This document shows positions 24,133-36,117 of a stretch of 64,000 bases of DNA, piece by piece (the first letter of the stretch is position 1; each line of letters starts with the position of its first letter). The DNA is taken from assembly GCA_034008185.1 (NCBI GenBank), contig CM067083.1, forward strand, positions 124,514,337 through 124,578,336, in the 5' to 3' direction. The translations under genes and the position numbers were made by a program. The notes under the pieces are model-generated. The model had not been told where the DNA came from. It saw nothing but the letters and a program-made list of their open reading frames with translations, and made no database searches. This DNA comes from Gorsachius magnificus. Taxonomy: Eukaryota; Chordata; Aves; Pelecaniformes; Ardeidae.

Positions 24133-24704
24133 CGCCGCAGGAGGTCCTCGCCCCGGCCAGCTGCTGGGGGGAGAAGATTCATCCTGGAAAGAAAGCTCAA
24201 GGTGACAGACGTAAGCTAAAAACCAAAGCCTGCCAACTGCGAAGGACTCACTTGTGCCGGAACCCACGGCAGCAAATAGGGCATCTCCCCTGGGGAGAGG
24301 AGATCTGGGGTTGAGAGGCTGGGGACGTTTTGCGCGCCTCGTTACCTGCGTAAGCCTGCCGTGTCTCCGGGACGGGCTCCGATGCGTTGCGAGAGAGGGC
24401 TGAAGCAGAGGGTGAACTGAAAGCTCTGAATTTGGGGACCCTGTTTAACAGCCTCGTGGGAAAACCATCTATTTTCCTCTGTGATGCTGTCAGCGGGCTT
24501 TTAGCGTTTCAGCATTGAAATTGTGTGGGTTATTCTGCAACACAAATGACTTCTTTCTCTGCGTGCATTTATTTGTGCTGCTCTCTGTCCATCCCAGGCG
24601 ATGCCGTTTGATCCTTTTACAGTAGGAGACCATGAGGATTGGAAGCTGTTACCTTGCTAGCGGTAGGAATTGAGATTAAAACTTAAAGTGAATCTCTACA
24701 GGGA
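24133..24704 (+). other. ELP3: Probable ELP3 3' untranslated region
   Basis: This unique sequence follows the ELP3 stop and runs up to an old CR1 fragment. It contains an ATTAAA hexamer at 24675-24680 that could serve as a poly(A) signal, giving a 3' UTR of about 560 nt. The alternative is read-through to the stronger AATAAA at 26093-26098. The end point is inferred. Confidence 0.55.
24675..24680 (+). promoter_or_regulatory. Candidate ELP3 poly(A) signal (ATTAAA)
   Basis: ATTAAA, the commonest variant hexamer, lies about 545 nt after the ELP3 stop. No strong GT-rich downstream element is obvious, so this is a weak call. Confidence 0.35.
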
Positions 24705-24983
24705 CGCACAACCGTGGAGTAACTGAGGTTAGAAGGGACCTCGGAGGTCTCCAGTCCAACCCCACTCAAAGCAGGGTCACAATTAGATCAGGATGGTGAC
24801 ACTTGATTATCTCCAAGGGTGGAGATACTCAGTGGAGGCGGATGGAGAGTCCGCACTGTCTTAAGTCCCCGTTCCAGTATTTGACCACCCATATGTTGAA
24901 AAAGTTTTTTCCTAATATCCAATTGGAGTTCACGGTGTTTCAACTTGTGCCTGTTGCCTCCTGGCCTGTCGCTGTGCTCCTCG
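24705..24983 (-). mobile_element. Old CR1 3' fragment
   Basis: The diverged antisense copy starts CCGTGGAGTAACTGAGGTTA and continues GAAGGGACCTCGGAGG. It ends against a 20-base poly-G tract. Confidence 0.75.
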
Positions 24984-25002
24984 GGGGGGGGGGGGGGGGG
25001 GG
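24983..25002 (+). repeat. Poly-G tract (20 bases)
   Basis: An uninterrupted G run follows the old CR1 fragment. Confidence 0.95.
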
Positions 25003-25489
25003 TGGATAAAAAAGAAAAAGTCTGCTTCTGGTCTCCAGGCTTCTCCTTGCACATCATGTAAGTAACTCCAGTGCCATAACCATCCTCATGGCCTCTCCTC
25101 CGGCTTGTTTGTAGTTCCTGCACCAGATCTGCCGCTTCTCCAGCCCCGTAACCCGTTGATTTGGACACGTGGATGCCACGTGGCAGCAGCATCGGAGGCC
25201 TTGGCAAGGCCACGGTGTACAACACCCACGGCCCTCCCGTACCCGTGCTGCCCTCGCCTCCTCACAGCAGGCAGTCGGGTTGCTGAGGCACGATCCGCCC
25301 ACCGGGGATCCCTCCTGGCCCTTCCCAACTCTCTCTTCCCCTCTCTATCCAAGGGGAAAGGGCTTTGGGGAGGGCTTGGTCCTGATCACTCCCAGCCCCG
25401 CAGCTCCTCAGATCCTCCTCCTGGTCCTCTTTGGAGATGGCCATGACGGTCGCCTTTTCCCGGCATCAGGAATTCTATCAGGAATGATA

Positions 25490-26110
25490 GAATTAAAGCT
25501 TCGTTTTGCAAACGGAGTGAGGCGGGAGGCCGAGAGCGAGCTGCGACCCCGTGGGAAGAGCTCAGCGCCGGCCTCGCCTCGCCCCAGCCCTGCGGTGGGG
25601 ACGGCGCAGGGCGGGTGGGTGTCCTTGGACGTCAGCCATTCCGGGCTTTCAAAAGCCGCGTGCCTGGTGCTGCCCGCTTGACTTGGCAAAATCCGAAGGG
25701 AGCCGCCAGAGCTCTGACCTCCTCCGCTTCTTTTTTATCGTATTTCAATCCAAAACGGGGTTGAAATCGAGAGTAGCGGCTTGCGGAGCGGTTGTCGTTT
25801 CGGGTGTGACTCCAATAAACGACTCTGTCAGGCGCCTTCTGGAAGCTTGGCCGGTAACGAGCGCTCGGACACACGTGATTAGCTCGGAGGAGGAGCGGCT
25901 CCGGGAGGAAAGCTCTCGCCGTGCCGCCCCGCGCGGCAAATACGATTCTGCCACCGTCATCTATTGCGGCTCCCGAACGCCGACCGGCGGCGTCAGCGGC
26001 CAGAACCGCGCCGACGCAGAGCGGCAAAGGCAGCGGCTGCCCGGGCGGCGCGGGAAAAAGCGCGTCCTTGCTGGAGAACCGAAATACCGGGCAATAAAGT
26101 TTTTTAATCA
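25490..26110. other. CpG-rich block ending in an AATAAA signal
   Basis: The block is dense in CpG, with open frames on both strands (187 codons on + at 25551-26114, 226 on - at 25632-26312). It ends on the + strand with AATAAA (26093-26098) followed by T-rich and GT-rich sequence. Neither reading frame resembles a known protein. Open frames on both strands are expected from composition alone. It may be a CpG-island promoter or exon of a non-coding RNA, or a long ELP3 3' UTR. Confidence 0.45.
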
Positions 26111-27957
26111 TTGAAGGTAAACGCTGGTGTCCTGTGTTTCGAGGGCTGGGGAGTGAAAAACCGGAGACCAGGTTGTTGGTACCAAAACCCCAAGCGTGCC
26201 TGAGCCTCTGCCCTGCACGGGGAGTTGGATTTAAAGGGAGATGGAGGCTGTTGCTGCTTGGTATATTGAACTGCGTTGGGTTTTGGGGTTTGGGTTTGGT
26301 TTTTTTTTTCATCCTCTAAGACACTGGTAAATGGGGCATGTTAAGCTTCTGACACCGTAAAAGCGGAGGAGATGGAAAGGGATGTAGTGAGACGGGATGC
26401 AATTTCTGTGCAGAACCCTTAAAATTTTCCGCAAAATTTGTTGTTCTGGTACCACTGACATAATTATGAATCACTCTGACGCCTACAGCTCTGACAGCCC
26501 AGTTTTTTTCCAGGTACTGGCCAGAAAAGCTGACCACGTCCGTGCGTCTGAACGCGTGGCCCTCCGGCAAATCTAGGAAACAGCGGATGAGTTTGTTGGG
26601 GTTTTTTTAAGGCAAATGCGTTTTGAGTTTACCAGCAGCTTTATCAAGAAATAAAGCAATTTTTTGGGGGGGGGTGGGTGGGCGGCGGGTGGTGTGTCTT
26701 ATTTTTAGCTTCCCATTTGTTCTGGGGTGATTTCACGCTGCATTGGCTCAGCGTCTGCGAAACTCTCCGGGCTTGTCTGCACAGGCTGGGGTTTGTTTTG
26801 AAGTGTGATGTATTGATTTGTCCGTTTGATCTAAATGCAGCCGAATGAATAGCTGGGTTGTACTTCCCTCCGAACCATTGCTTCTGCCGGGGACAAGGAG
26901 TTCCTCCAAGCCGTGTTCCTGGCACTGGGGTTTGGGATGGGGGGCAGAGGGTCTCAGGCGGTGGCTCTGCAGCCGGGGCACGAGCCAGCCCGGCTGGGGC
27001 AACCCGGGAGACGCGATGGTTTGAGGAAAGGAGCCAGAGCTGCCGCCTCTCACCCTTTGTGCATCTGCCCGAGTTTAAAAAGCTGTTGGCACGTGTCAGT
27101 CGCCCGCGGAGAGCTGGGGACGGGACGTGTTAGCAGGCGGGTGTGAATTTTCCACGGGTTTTAGTGTGGCTCGTGGGGTCTGCGGTTGCCTGGACATAAA
27201 AGTTCGGGCAAGATCGTTTCCTGCCGTGTGCGATGGTGGAAAAGTGGAAAAAAAACAGGCTGCCCTCTAAAGCTGCTCTGAAGGGTTTTAGGCTTTCTTG
27301 TCTTCAGAGTACACCGGGCACCAAAGCCGTGAGGGCTGCTAAGGTTTCAGACATCTTTAGCTGCAACAAAATGGGAAGGTGCGAAGGGAACATGAGAGCC
27401 CATGTGGAGACAAGGGGCTGTGCAGGTCCTTCCCACGGTGAGGCCTGAAGCTTTCTGGCCACCTCTTGAGCCAGGCTTCATTAATATGGGGTGAGAGCAT
27501 GGAACCAGGTATCCAAAATAACAAACTGGGGAGCCCAGAGGAACCCTGATGTGCCTAGAGCCACGTTTCCCTGGTAGCCCAGCCTGGGGCGGGGAGGGAG
27601 CTGCAGCAGCATGGATGTGGACAGCAGCTCTTGGCCAAGGGGACAGCACGTGACAGACACGGTCACGTTCTTTGCCAGGCCGGTGCCCGTGCTCCTCATC
27701 ATTAATGCTTCCAACAAACATCTCGCATTTAGGTGCAGTCCGGGTGCCGGCAGTCTTCGTGGCTACCCTCTTGTGCAGTCCCTGCCAGGAAAGGCATCCA
27801 ACAAATCTTTGCTCTTTATGTGCATTTGTTTTTACACACACACACACACTTAAAAATGCACATGCCTGGCTGAAGATGAGCAGAGGGGCCTTGACCTGGG
27901 CGCCCAGGGAGGAGGAAGCATTGCTGAGCACCAAAAACTTTATTGTAAGAGAACTTG
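26111..27957. other. Intergenic, nothing recognised
   Basis: The stretch contains a short (CA)n run at about 27834-27850 and no CR1. I see no ORF with family resemblance. Confidence 0.6.
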
Positions 27958-28296
27958 TCACAGAATCCCAGAATGGCAAGTGTTGGAAGGGACCTTGGGA
28001 GATCACCCAGTGCCACCCCCCTGCCCAAGCAGGCTCACCCAGAGCAGGGGGCACAGGACAGCGGCCAGGCGGGGGTTGAAGATCTCCAGAGAAGGAGACT
28101 CCACAGCCCCCCTGGGCAGCCTGGGCCAGGGCTCCATCACCCTCACAGTCAACAAGTTCTTCCTCCCGTTCAACTGGAACCTCTTCTGCTTCAGGTTGTG
28201 CCCATGGCCCCTTGGCCTGGCGCTGGGCACCACTGGGAAGAGTCTGGTTCCGTCCTTGTGACCCCCACCCTTGAGATATTTGTAGGTGGTGATGAG
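27958..28296 (-). mobile_element. CR1 3' fragment
   Basis: The antisense copy (TCACAGAATCCCAGAATGG) is the same subfamily as 9121 and 37703. It ends abruptly at GGTGGTGATGAG, next to an inverted piece. Confidence 0.9.
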
Positions 28297-28335
28297 GTCA
28301 ATACATACAAATATCTTAAGGGCGGAAGTCAGCTA
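28297..28335 (+). mobile_element. Short inverted CR1 piece
   Basis: ATACATACAAATATCTTAAG is the same segment that opens the + strand copy at 10951. It abuts the antisense copy head to head and could fold into a hairpin with CTTGAGATATTTGTAGGT at 28270-28287. Confidence 0.65.
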
Positions 28336-28442
28336 GGGTTTAGTTTGGCTGAGGTGGGGTGGCTTTTTCCTGGCCAGGCTGCTCGTTTGCAGGGTCCTGG
28401 TGGCCACGCCGAGGAATTTTCCAGTTGGCTCCAACCTGGTTT

Positions 28443-28590
28443 TCATAGAATCATAGAATGTTTTGGGTTGGAAAGGACCCCTAGAGGTCACCCAGTCCAA
28501 CCCCCGTGCAGTGAGCAGGGACACTGCTAACTAGATCAGGTTGCTCAGAGCCCCGTCCAACCTGGTCTTGAAAGTTTCCAGGGATGGGGA
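28443..28590 (-). mobile_element. CR1 3' fragment
   Basis: TCATAGAATCATAGAATG, then TTTTGGGTTGGAAAGGACCC, mark an antisense terminus of the same type as 33104. Confidence 0.9.
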
Positions 28591-30230
28591 TGGTTTTATG
28601 GGTTATGATATTAGGGTTTGGGGGTTTTTTCCCCCTCCATGAGAACAGCAGCCATTTCAGTACGGGTCCATCTTTAGGAGCTATCGTGTAGGAAAGCAGC
28701 TAATAGCATCCTGTAATTAACTGCGAAAGGGAGAGGGGCTTTGGACTCCAGGGGCAGTTGCGCTTCACTGCAGCCCGTGCAACGTGTCTGCCCCGTGCAG
28801 CCGCGAGCGTCCTGCAGTTCGAGGTCACCTGAACGTGGACAGCGTTGCCTTCAGCGGCCAAGCCCGGCATCTTTTACACGGGACGCGGTGGAAGAGTGTG
28901 TTGAAGCCTCCTGGATCGGAAAAAAACACCACCACCCCCAAAACCACGCAAAAAAAAACCCCAAAACAACCCCACACCAAGGCGATTTGTATTTGTCTTG
29001 ACAAGCTGCAGCTCCTTCTTCTCCCTTCATGATGGGAATGAGGGCGATGAAGCAGATAAGGGCTTATGCCACTGTTCAAAAGATGAGCAAAGCCCAGAAA
29101 GCGCAACTTGCCTGTAAAACCCAACAGCCCAAGGGCTGTGGCCGATTCCCCCGCCTGCAGAAATGAAACCTAGGGCTGGGAAAGCCCCGAATTTCCTTGC
29201 TCCGGGTTGAAACGATGCCAAGGGAGGATTCGAGCCGCTGCTGCGGGGCGGGTGCTCGCACTGCGTCCTTCCTGCTGGGTAACCCAGCACAGCCTCGGCC
29301 AGGCAAAGGTGTTCGGAGGCTGACGCTTTCAAGCAGGAGAGCACCAGCGAGGGTTGTGCTCCCCTGCCTGTGCCCAGCTCCTTCGCAGCCGATGGGGAAA
29401 ATAAGCGGGCACGAAGCAAGCCGGTCACTAACAGAAGCTGCTCCCTCGCCTTCCATGAGTAAACAGTGGCGACCAGCTTAAAATACTTCGATGAAGAAGA
29501 AAAAGGTGAGTCATGCTCTTTTCTGCATTAATTTTGGCCTGTTGCGTTTCTCCTGCTCTAACGTTTTTGGGATGTTAATGCTCTCTGCCTGCGAAGATGT
29601 GGCACACGGGCGGCGGGGAGCTCAGGTGCAGCTCCAGCAGCAATAACCGGCTCGGGGCAGGAACACCAGGGCTGGTGCCCTGATTTCGTTGCTGTAGCCT
29701 TGTGCTTTCCGACGTGAAAAGAAGCTCTGCCAGCTTCAATATTTCTCTGGCTTCTATTTATATCCCTTTTCCTCATTGTTTTCAAATCATCCTCTTGCCC
29801 CTGCCTCGGCAGTGCTGGAGCGATCAGTGAAGTGCCTGCGAAGCGCGGCGCTCTCGCTGGAAGCACGAGGGCCACAGAGCAGGTTTTTGCTTCCCCACGG
29901 CCACGGGATGAAGCCCATCTTGGCCCAGAAGAACTGCTGGCAGAAGAACCCTGCTGAGGATGTGGGACTGCCTCGATCTGCTGCTTCTTGGGCCCCGGGG
30001 AGCTCTTCACCTCCAGTGGAGCGCGGAGCGTCAGACCGGTGGCTGGGAGCTGCGGGAGGGATCAAAGCTGCTGCCCTGGGTCCAGGCGGGTCCACCCAGC
30101 CCAGGCTCCACCTGGGAAGAAAGCAAAGCCCAGGTAAAGAGCGCCCTGAGCCTGCTGCCAAGGCGTGCTCTTGCCCGTGGCTTTTGCCCTGGCTGCAAGC
30201 GAGCTCTAAAGTAGCAGCATGGAGACAGGC
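28591..30230. other. Intergenic, nothing recognised
   Basis: The stretch contains an A/C-rich simple stretch around 28920-28980. No supported gene. Confidence 0.6.
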
Positions 30231-30486
30231 AGGGACAAGGGGCACCGGCCTCAAGTTGTGCCAGGGCAAGGTGAGGTTGGCCATGGGGAACAATTCCTTC
30301 CCCAAAGGGCTGTCAGGCACTGGAAGGGGCTGCCCAGGGAAGGGGTCGAGTCCCCAGCCCTGGGGGGATTGAACAGCCGGGCAGAGGCGGTGCTGAGGGC
30401 CAGGGTTTGGGGGTGGGATGGCAGGGGTAGGGGAACGGTTGGGCTGGGGGAGCTTCAAGGGCTTTGCCAACCTAAACAATTTTATG
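30231..30486 (+). mobile_element. CR1 3' fragment, young subfamily
   Basis: The copy differs from 20365 at only a handful of positions over about 250 bp. The final ATTCTATG repeats have decayed to AATTTTATG. Confidence 0.9.
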
Positions 30487-32379
30487 CCTACATATTTCAG
30501 GCACATCTGGCCCCCTCTGTCCTCTCTGCTTTGGTGCTCAGCCTGAGTTTGGCAAACCTGATGGGCATCACCCTACTTGTCCTGCTCTGCAGCAAAAAAA
30601 AACCCCACAGCACCTGCACAACCCCCCGTATCCCATACTCCCAACAAAAACGCACCCATGGATACCTCCAGTTGGTTGCCTTGCTGGCCACAGCTGCCCG
30701 TTGCTCATCCCGGTGCAATACCTGTCCTCACTGCCTGTGGCCTGGCAGGCAGACGTGGTTCCTGCCCCTACGTGAGTGAATGCACAACCCACTCAGGCGA
30801 GGTGAACAAGGTGAAGACAGTCGTTCAACAACCTCCTCAGGAAAAAAAAAAAGAAAATAAAAAAAAAAAGCTGTTGCTGGGAGCCATGAGATCGGATGTG
30901 GCGATGGCTTTTGGCAGAGCGTGGTGCTAAACGACGCCGGACAGTAGCTCCTGCAAGGCAGAAGAGCTGGCTCCAGGAGGAGGATGGCTGACCGCAGCCT
31001 AACAGCAGCAGGAAGCTGGCAATTTAAGAGCAGCTGGTAGAGAACTCCAAAAACTTGAGGTGTTCAAGCCTAAGATAGCCAAGGTGAAGCATCACCGTCC
31101 CAGGAACTGAGCCATAAAACGAGAGGACACCAATGCTGAGACAAACATGGTGAGGTAGAGCTAAAAGCGGCTCCGCTGCTCTGCTGTCATTAATGTTAAG
31201 GGCAATTTTAACATCCGGTAGGCCCTCCTACCTCTGAAGGGGATGAATTTAGCAGAACAGATGTTGCTCAGTTTGGAGAAAATAAAAGATTCTAGTTCGG
31301 CTAGGTCCTGCGTCCAGCTGCAAGCTCTTAGCCCCGGTTAGCTCCATTGCTTGCCGAGCCCCCAGCAGCTCTGTTCAATATAAAAAAGTGAACTGGGAAA
31401 AAAAAAAAAAAAAAAAACCAACAGATATATGGGGCGGCGGGGAGCAAGTAACCCAGAAATACCTACCGCTGCTTCTCTGGTGAGGCCCAGTACTACCAGT
31501 GGCGCAGGGTGGCAGGGATCTGACCGGCTCTCAAGGATCAATCCCCTTCTGCCAGCTCGGATTTTGTTTTTCTTCTTCGCTCGCCTCCTTCGTGCGGCAG
31601 CAGCAGGGGCTGCCTCCTGCCTTCAGTGCAATAAGCAGTCACACCAGGGGCTCGGGGAATCTGCGGCAGATCTGTAAGGAAAGGAGAAAATTAAATCAAG
31701 AGAAGCAGGAGCCAGAAAGGAGCCTGATTTTAAAAAATACAGCAGTCACGATCCAACTGTGCTCATCAGCTCTGTTTAATAAGAATAAGGAGTCGGTGGC
31801 TGGGAAAAACAAAGTCGAGGTGAAACGGCACCGCTCAGACCTCGGGTAAACAGCAGCACGAAATCTTTGGGCTCATCTCGAGTCCTTTTCCAAACGGGAA
31901 AGAAGTGGTTTGACATCGATTTCTCGACATCGCTGCCTGCTTCCCCTTTTGTCCCTTCCCCGACTCAGCCGGCTGGCGCAGGGGCGCGGATGGCTCTGCG
32001 GGATTTCGTGCCCAAAGCCCCCTCCCGAAGGCCACCGGCCCCTGCACTGACTCACAGAGCTGCTTTAGTGGCTTTGAACTCTTGCAGCAACACGCTTGGC
32101 TTTACATTCCGGCCCCTTGCGTTTGTTTAGAATTGGGGGAAAAAGCCAAGTGTGGTGGGTTTAGCCTCATTCTTCCATGTAAGCAACAGGCTGAGGCTCC
32201 TCAGTCACACACCAACAGCTACATTCACTCAGCGCACGCCCTTGGCAGGAGTTGGTGCTGGTTTAAGGGAAAAGGTTAAAAAAAAAATAATAAACTTTTA
32301 AGCCAGTGTGTACACGTTCCTCTGTAGATGCCTGTTTTCATTGGTGCATCCTCCCAGAATCTACACAGATCTCATTTTT
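30487..32379. other. Intergenic, nothing recognised
   Basis: The stretch holds A-rich runs at 30842-30869 and 31389-31408. No supported gene. Confidence 0.6.
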
Positions 32380-32490
32380 CATAGAATCATAGAATCGTTT
32401 AGGTTGGAAAAGCCCTTTAAGATCATCAAGCCCAACCCAACCGTTCCCCTAACCCTACCATCCCACCACTAAACCCTGGCCCTCAGCACC
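32380..32490 (-). mobile_element. CR1 3'-end fragment
   Basis: The antisense fragment starts CATAGAATCATAGAATCG and then TTTAGGTTGGAAAAGCCC. Confidence 0.9.
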
Positions 32491-33103
32491 TACCCTAATC
32501 CAGCTGAGATCACGACGAAAATTAAATACAAGCTTTGTTCTGGCCATGTCTATCAGCAGCTGTCGGAAGTACCCACTGATGGTTCTTGGGCCCTAGATCT
32601 AGGGCCAAGCCTTACGTATACGCCACAGAAGCCATACATATATGTATTCTCAGCCCTGCGAGGCCCTGATACATCCCACAAACCTTTCGGATGACTTCCC
32701 GGGAAGCCAGCTGGTGAGACACGAGCTCGGAACATTGCTCCTGGGACACGCGGCCTCATGCAGGAGCATCCTTAGGAGCCCCTTCCCTCTCCCCTGCCGC
32801 TGCGATTTCAAACCCCTGCGTCATTGCGTCTACCAGAGCCGTTTGAGAAATTTATTTCCCATTACTATAGTTTCTTGAAGTAAACCTTGATGCCTCTATT
32901 TTGCGTGGAGGCCAACTCTCCCGGAAGGTTTGCTGGGATTAGGGGAGCCGGAGGTAGCAGGGCAATGACACCAGGGCCATGACAATCCCAGCACAGAGCG
33001 CATGGGTGTCCGTGGCACTTGCTACGGGGCTGGGACCCATGTCACAGCTCAGCGCTGCTTCCAAGACACCCACGAAGCCACTTGAAAAAAAGCATTTTCT
33101 TGA

Positions 33104-34100
33104 ATCATAGAATCATAGAATCATAGAATGTTTTGGGTTGGAAGGGACCCCTAGAGGTCATCTAGTCCAACCCCCCTGCAGTGAGCAGGGACACCACTAA
33201 CCAGATCAGGTTGCTCACAGCCCCGGCCAACCTGGCCTGGAATGTTCCCAGGGATGGGGCCTCCACCACCTCTCTGGGCAACCCGTTCCAGTGTTTCACC
33301 ACCCTCGTTGTAAAGAATTTCCTCCTTAGATCCAGTCTAAACCTCCCCTGGTTTAGTTTAAAGCCATCCCCCCTTGTCCTGTCCCAGCTGGCCCTGCTAA
33401 AAAGCTTGTCCCCCCCTTTCCTCTGGGCCCCCTTGAAGCCCTGAGCGGCCGCACTCAGCTCTGCCCGCAGCCTCCTCTGCTCCAGGCGAACACCCCCAAC
33501 TCTCCCAGCCTGGCCTCAGAGCAGAGGGGCTCCAGCCCTCGGAGCATTTTAGTAGCCCTCCCCTGGCCCCGCTCCAACAGGTCCATGTCCTCCTGGTGCT
33601 GAGGGCTCCCGAGCTGGACGCAGGGCTCCAGGGGAGGTCTCCCCAGAGCAGAGCGAGGGGCACAATCCCCTCCCTCGACGCTGGCCACGCTTCTCCTGAT
33701 GCAGCCCAGGGCAGGGTTGGCTTCTGGGCTGCCAGCACCCATGGCTGGCTCATGTCCAGCTTTTCACCCCCCAGCACCCCAAAGTCCCTCTGGGCAGGGC
33801 TGCTCTCCATCCTTTCTTCCCCCAGCCTGTACTGATACTGGGGGTTACCCCGACCCAGGTGCAGGACCTTGCCCTTGGCCTTGTTGAACCTCATGAGGTT
33901 CACACAGGCCCACCTCTCCAGCCTGTCCAGGTCTCTCTGGATGACATCCCATCCTTCTGGTGTGTCAACTGCACCACTCAGTTTGGTGTCATCCGCAAAC
34001 TTGCTGAGGGTGCACTCGATCTCGCTGTCTAAGTCATTGATGAAAACGTTAAACAGCACCGGTCCCAGTACGGACCCCTGAGGGACACCACTCGTCACTT
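33104..34100 (-). mobile_element. CR1 with partial reverse transcriptase (longest copy here)
   Basis: The antisense copy is about 1 kb. Its 3' end at 33104 has three ATTCTATG-type repeats. From 34098 leftwards it encodes the RT core: [34 protein letters not shown] and [20 protein letters not shown]. The polymerase motif FADD lies at 33988-33999. The frame shifts after AAQKPTL, and the rest ([20 protein letters not shown]) continues in another frame, so the gene is dead. It is 5'-truncated, as is usual for CR1. Confidence 0.92.
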
Positions 34101-35145
34101 AAACTTACTTAAACCCCAAACTCTCTGGGGAAGCTGCAAGAGTTGATGGTTTTTTGGGTTTTACGTCAGGATGTGGTGGGCTGGTGGCTTCCCACTTCCC
34201 TCTTGCTCATCTTCCTGGGAAACCCGGCCTCTTTGCACTCCGGGCTGTTTGCAAACAGCCCTTTGAATCGGGAGCAAGCGGAAGGCTGCGCCGAGCCGGA
34301 GCGCTGCGAGGAGGTGTGAAGAACGCCAGTCGGCGGCACATTGTTTCCACTTAAAAACAATTTCATCTGAATTCTCTGATCCTGCAGCCGGTTGAGAATA
34401 AAGGGAAGCTAAGTAAGCTTAAAGGGGAGCAAACCACGGCTTCCAGCTTCAAAAAGCCTCAGCAAAAATCAATTAAGAGTGTACGAAGGATCTTGAAAGA
34501 ACAACAGGGACTGACAGGCTGTTAAATAAAATTGTGAAATATATGAAGTGGAAATGGTGTTACTGTAGTGGAATTTTAAAGTGAGGTTTTATAAAAACTC
34601 AGTTTGGTTTTAGGCTCTACTACCAACTGCCTTCAGTTCAAAATAATGCAATACATGGTAACGAAGAGTTAATAGCAAGCTGAATTTTGTCCAGCATCCT
34701 TAATTGCTAAGGTAGCAAAATCTGAAACAGAAAAAAACTTTTAGAGTTCAGGCTCCAGAGTTGTTTCCAACTTGTGTGTTACAAAGTTAAGGGGATGGGG
34801 TGGGTATAAGTAAAAGAGAAGCTTTGTTGGTGTTTAAGTAGAGGAATGTACTTTGAGGGGTTAGTTTGGGGTTTTTTTTCATGTTTCAAACCCACAAATT
34901 TCTTATCTGAAAAAATATATACTGGTGAGCCAATGGACATGATAAACTTAAGCAAACGCATACATGCTTTACTGAAAGGAAGCCTTATTTTGCCAAGACT
35001 CTTTGTTTTCCTAGCAAAATTCTGATTTCCTGTCTAGTAACATTCTAAATATTCTTAACCAAAATCTACTGAAATACTGCCTGAAACATAAAGCCTCGTT
35101 TTATTTTATTTTTTTTAAACTGGCTTGAAACACGTAGCTTTTTTT
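34101..35145. other. Intergenic, nothing recognised
   Basis: AT-rich unique sequence with no gene or repeat that I recognise. Confidence 0.6.
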
Positions 35146-35216
35146 GGGGGTTGGACTAGATGACCTCTAGGGGTCCCTTCCAACCCAAAACATTCTATGA
35201 TTCTATGATTCTATGA
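35146..35216 (+). mobile_element. CR1 3'-end fragment
   Basis: GGTTGGACTAGATGACCTCT and three ATTCTATG units form a well-preserved + strand terminus. Confidence 0.9.
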
Positions 35217-35542
35217 CAGATTGAACCGCACGAGCTCGTTACCTTTTCAACTCCTTTCCTCTCTCCGTGATGTTCCTGCGCAACGCCAGCCGTGGCACGA
35301 AGGCGTCCGTGCATCGCGCCTGCCAGAGCACCTGGATCGTGCTTTGCAAACAGAATGCAAACGCAGCGTTAGCGCTCACCTCCCCTTCGCTGGGGGAAGG
35401 CAGCAGCTCTGGCACGGAACAAAGGAGCCACGGGTTCAAAGTTGAGGCCGTGAGAGGCGGAATGACGAACGTGAACGGAGCGCTCCGGTGCTGAAGGTTT
35501 TAATTAGGCTGTACCCATCGCCAATGGATTAAGCTGCGGGTT

Positions 35543-36117
35543 TGTCCTGGTTTCGGCTGGGATAGAGTTAATTTTCTTCACAGAAGCTAGCATAGTGCTG
35601 TGCTTTGGATTTAGTGCTAGAAGGATGTTGATAACACGCTGATGTTTTCAGTTGTTGCCAAGCAGTGCTCAGACTGCTCAAGGACTTTTTGAGCTTCTCC
35701 TGCTCGGCCAGGGGCAGAACAAGCTGGGAGTACAGCACAGCTAGGACCCAAACTGTCCAAAGAGCTATTCCAGACCATAGAACGTCATGCTCGGGGGGGT
35801 TGGTGGGTCAGTCGGTCGCGGGGGGAGTGATCGCTGCTTGGGTACTGATCGCTGCTCGGGACGGGCTGGGCATCGGTCGGCGGGTGGTGAGCAATTGCAT
35901 TGTGCATCACTTGTTTTATATATTCTGTATATTTTCTTACCATTATTATTATTATTATTGTTATTCTTCTCTCTTATTAAACTGTCTCTATCTCAACCCG
36001 TGGGTCTTACTTTTTTTTTCCTTTTCTCCGATTCTCTCCCCCATCCCACTGAGGGAGGGGGGGGAGTGAGCGAGCGGCTGCGTGGTGCTGAGTTGCCAGC
36101 CGGGTTAAACCACGACA
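35543..36117 (+). mobile_element. Solo LTR of an avian ERVL-like endogenous retrovirus
   Basis: The 575-bp element starts TGTCCTGGTTTCGGCTGGGA and ends GGGTTAAACCACGACA, with TG...CA ends. GGGTT flanks both sides (35538-35542 and 36118-36122), a 5-bp duplication typical of ERVL insertions. Inside are a TATA-like TTTTATATATTC (about 35912), a (TTA)n run at 35943-35965 and ATTAAA near 35975. No internal viral genes are present, so it is a solo LTR. Confidence 0.9.

Noticed and set aside
25551..26312. Overlapping 187- and 226-codon ORFs on opposite strands
   Set aside because: CpG-rich composition explains the openness on both strands. Neither looks like a known protein. Kept only as a CpG-rich block.
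33397..34098. 233-codon ORF with reverse transcriptase likeness
   Set aside because: It is real RT sequence, but belongs to a dead, 5'-truncated CR1 with a frameshift, so it is not a host gene.
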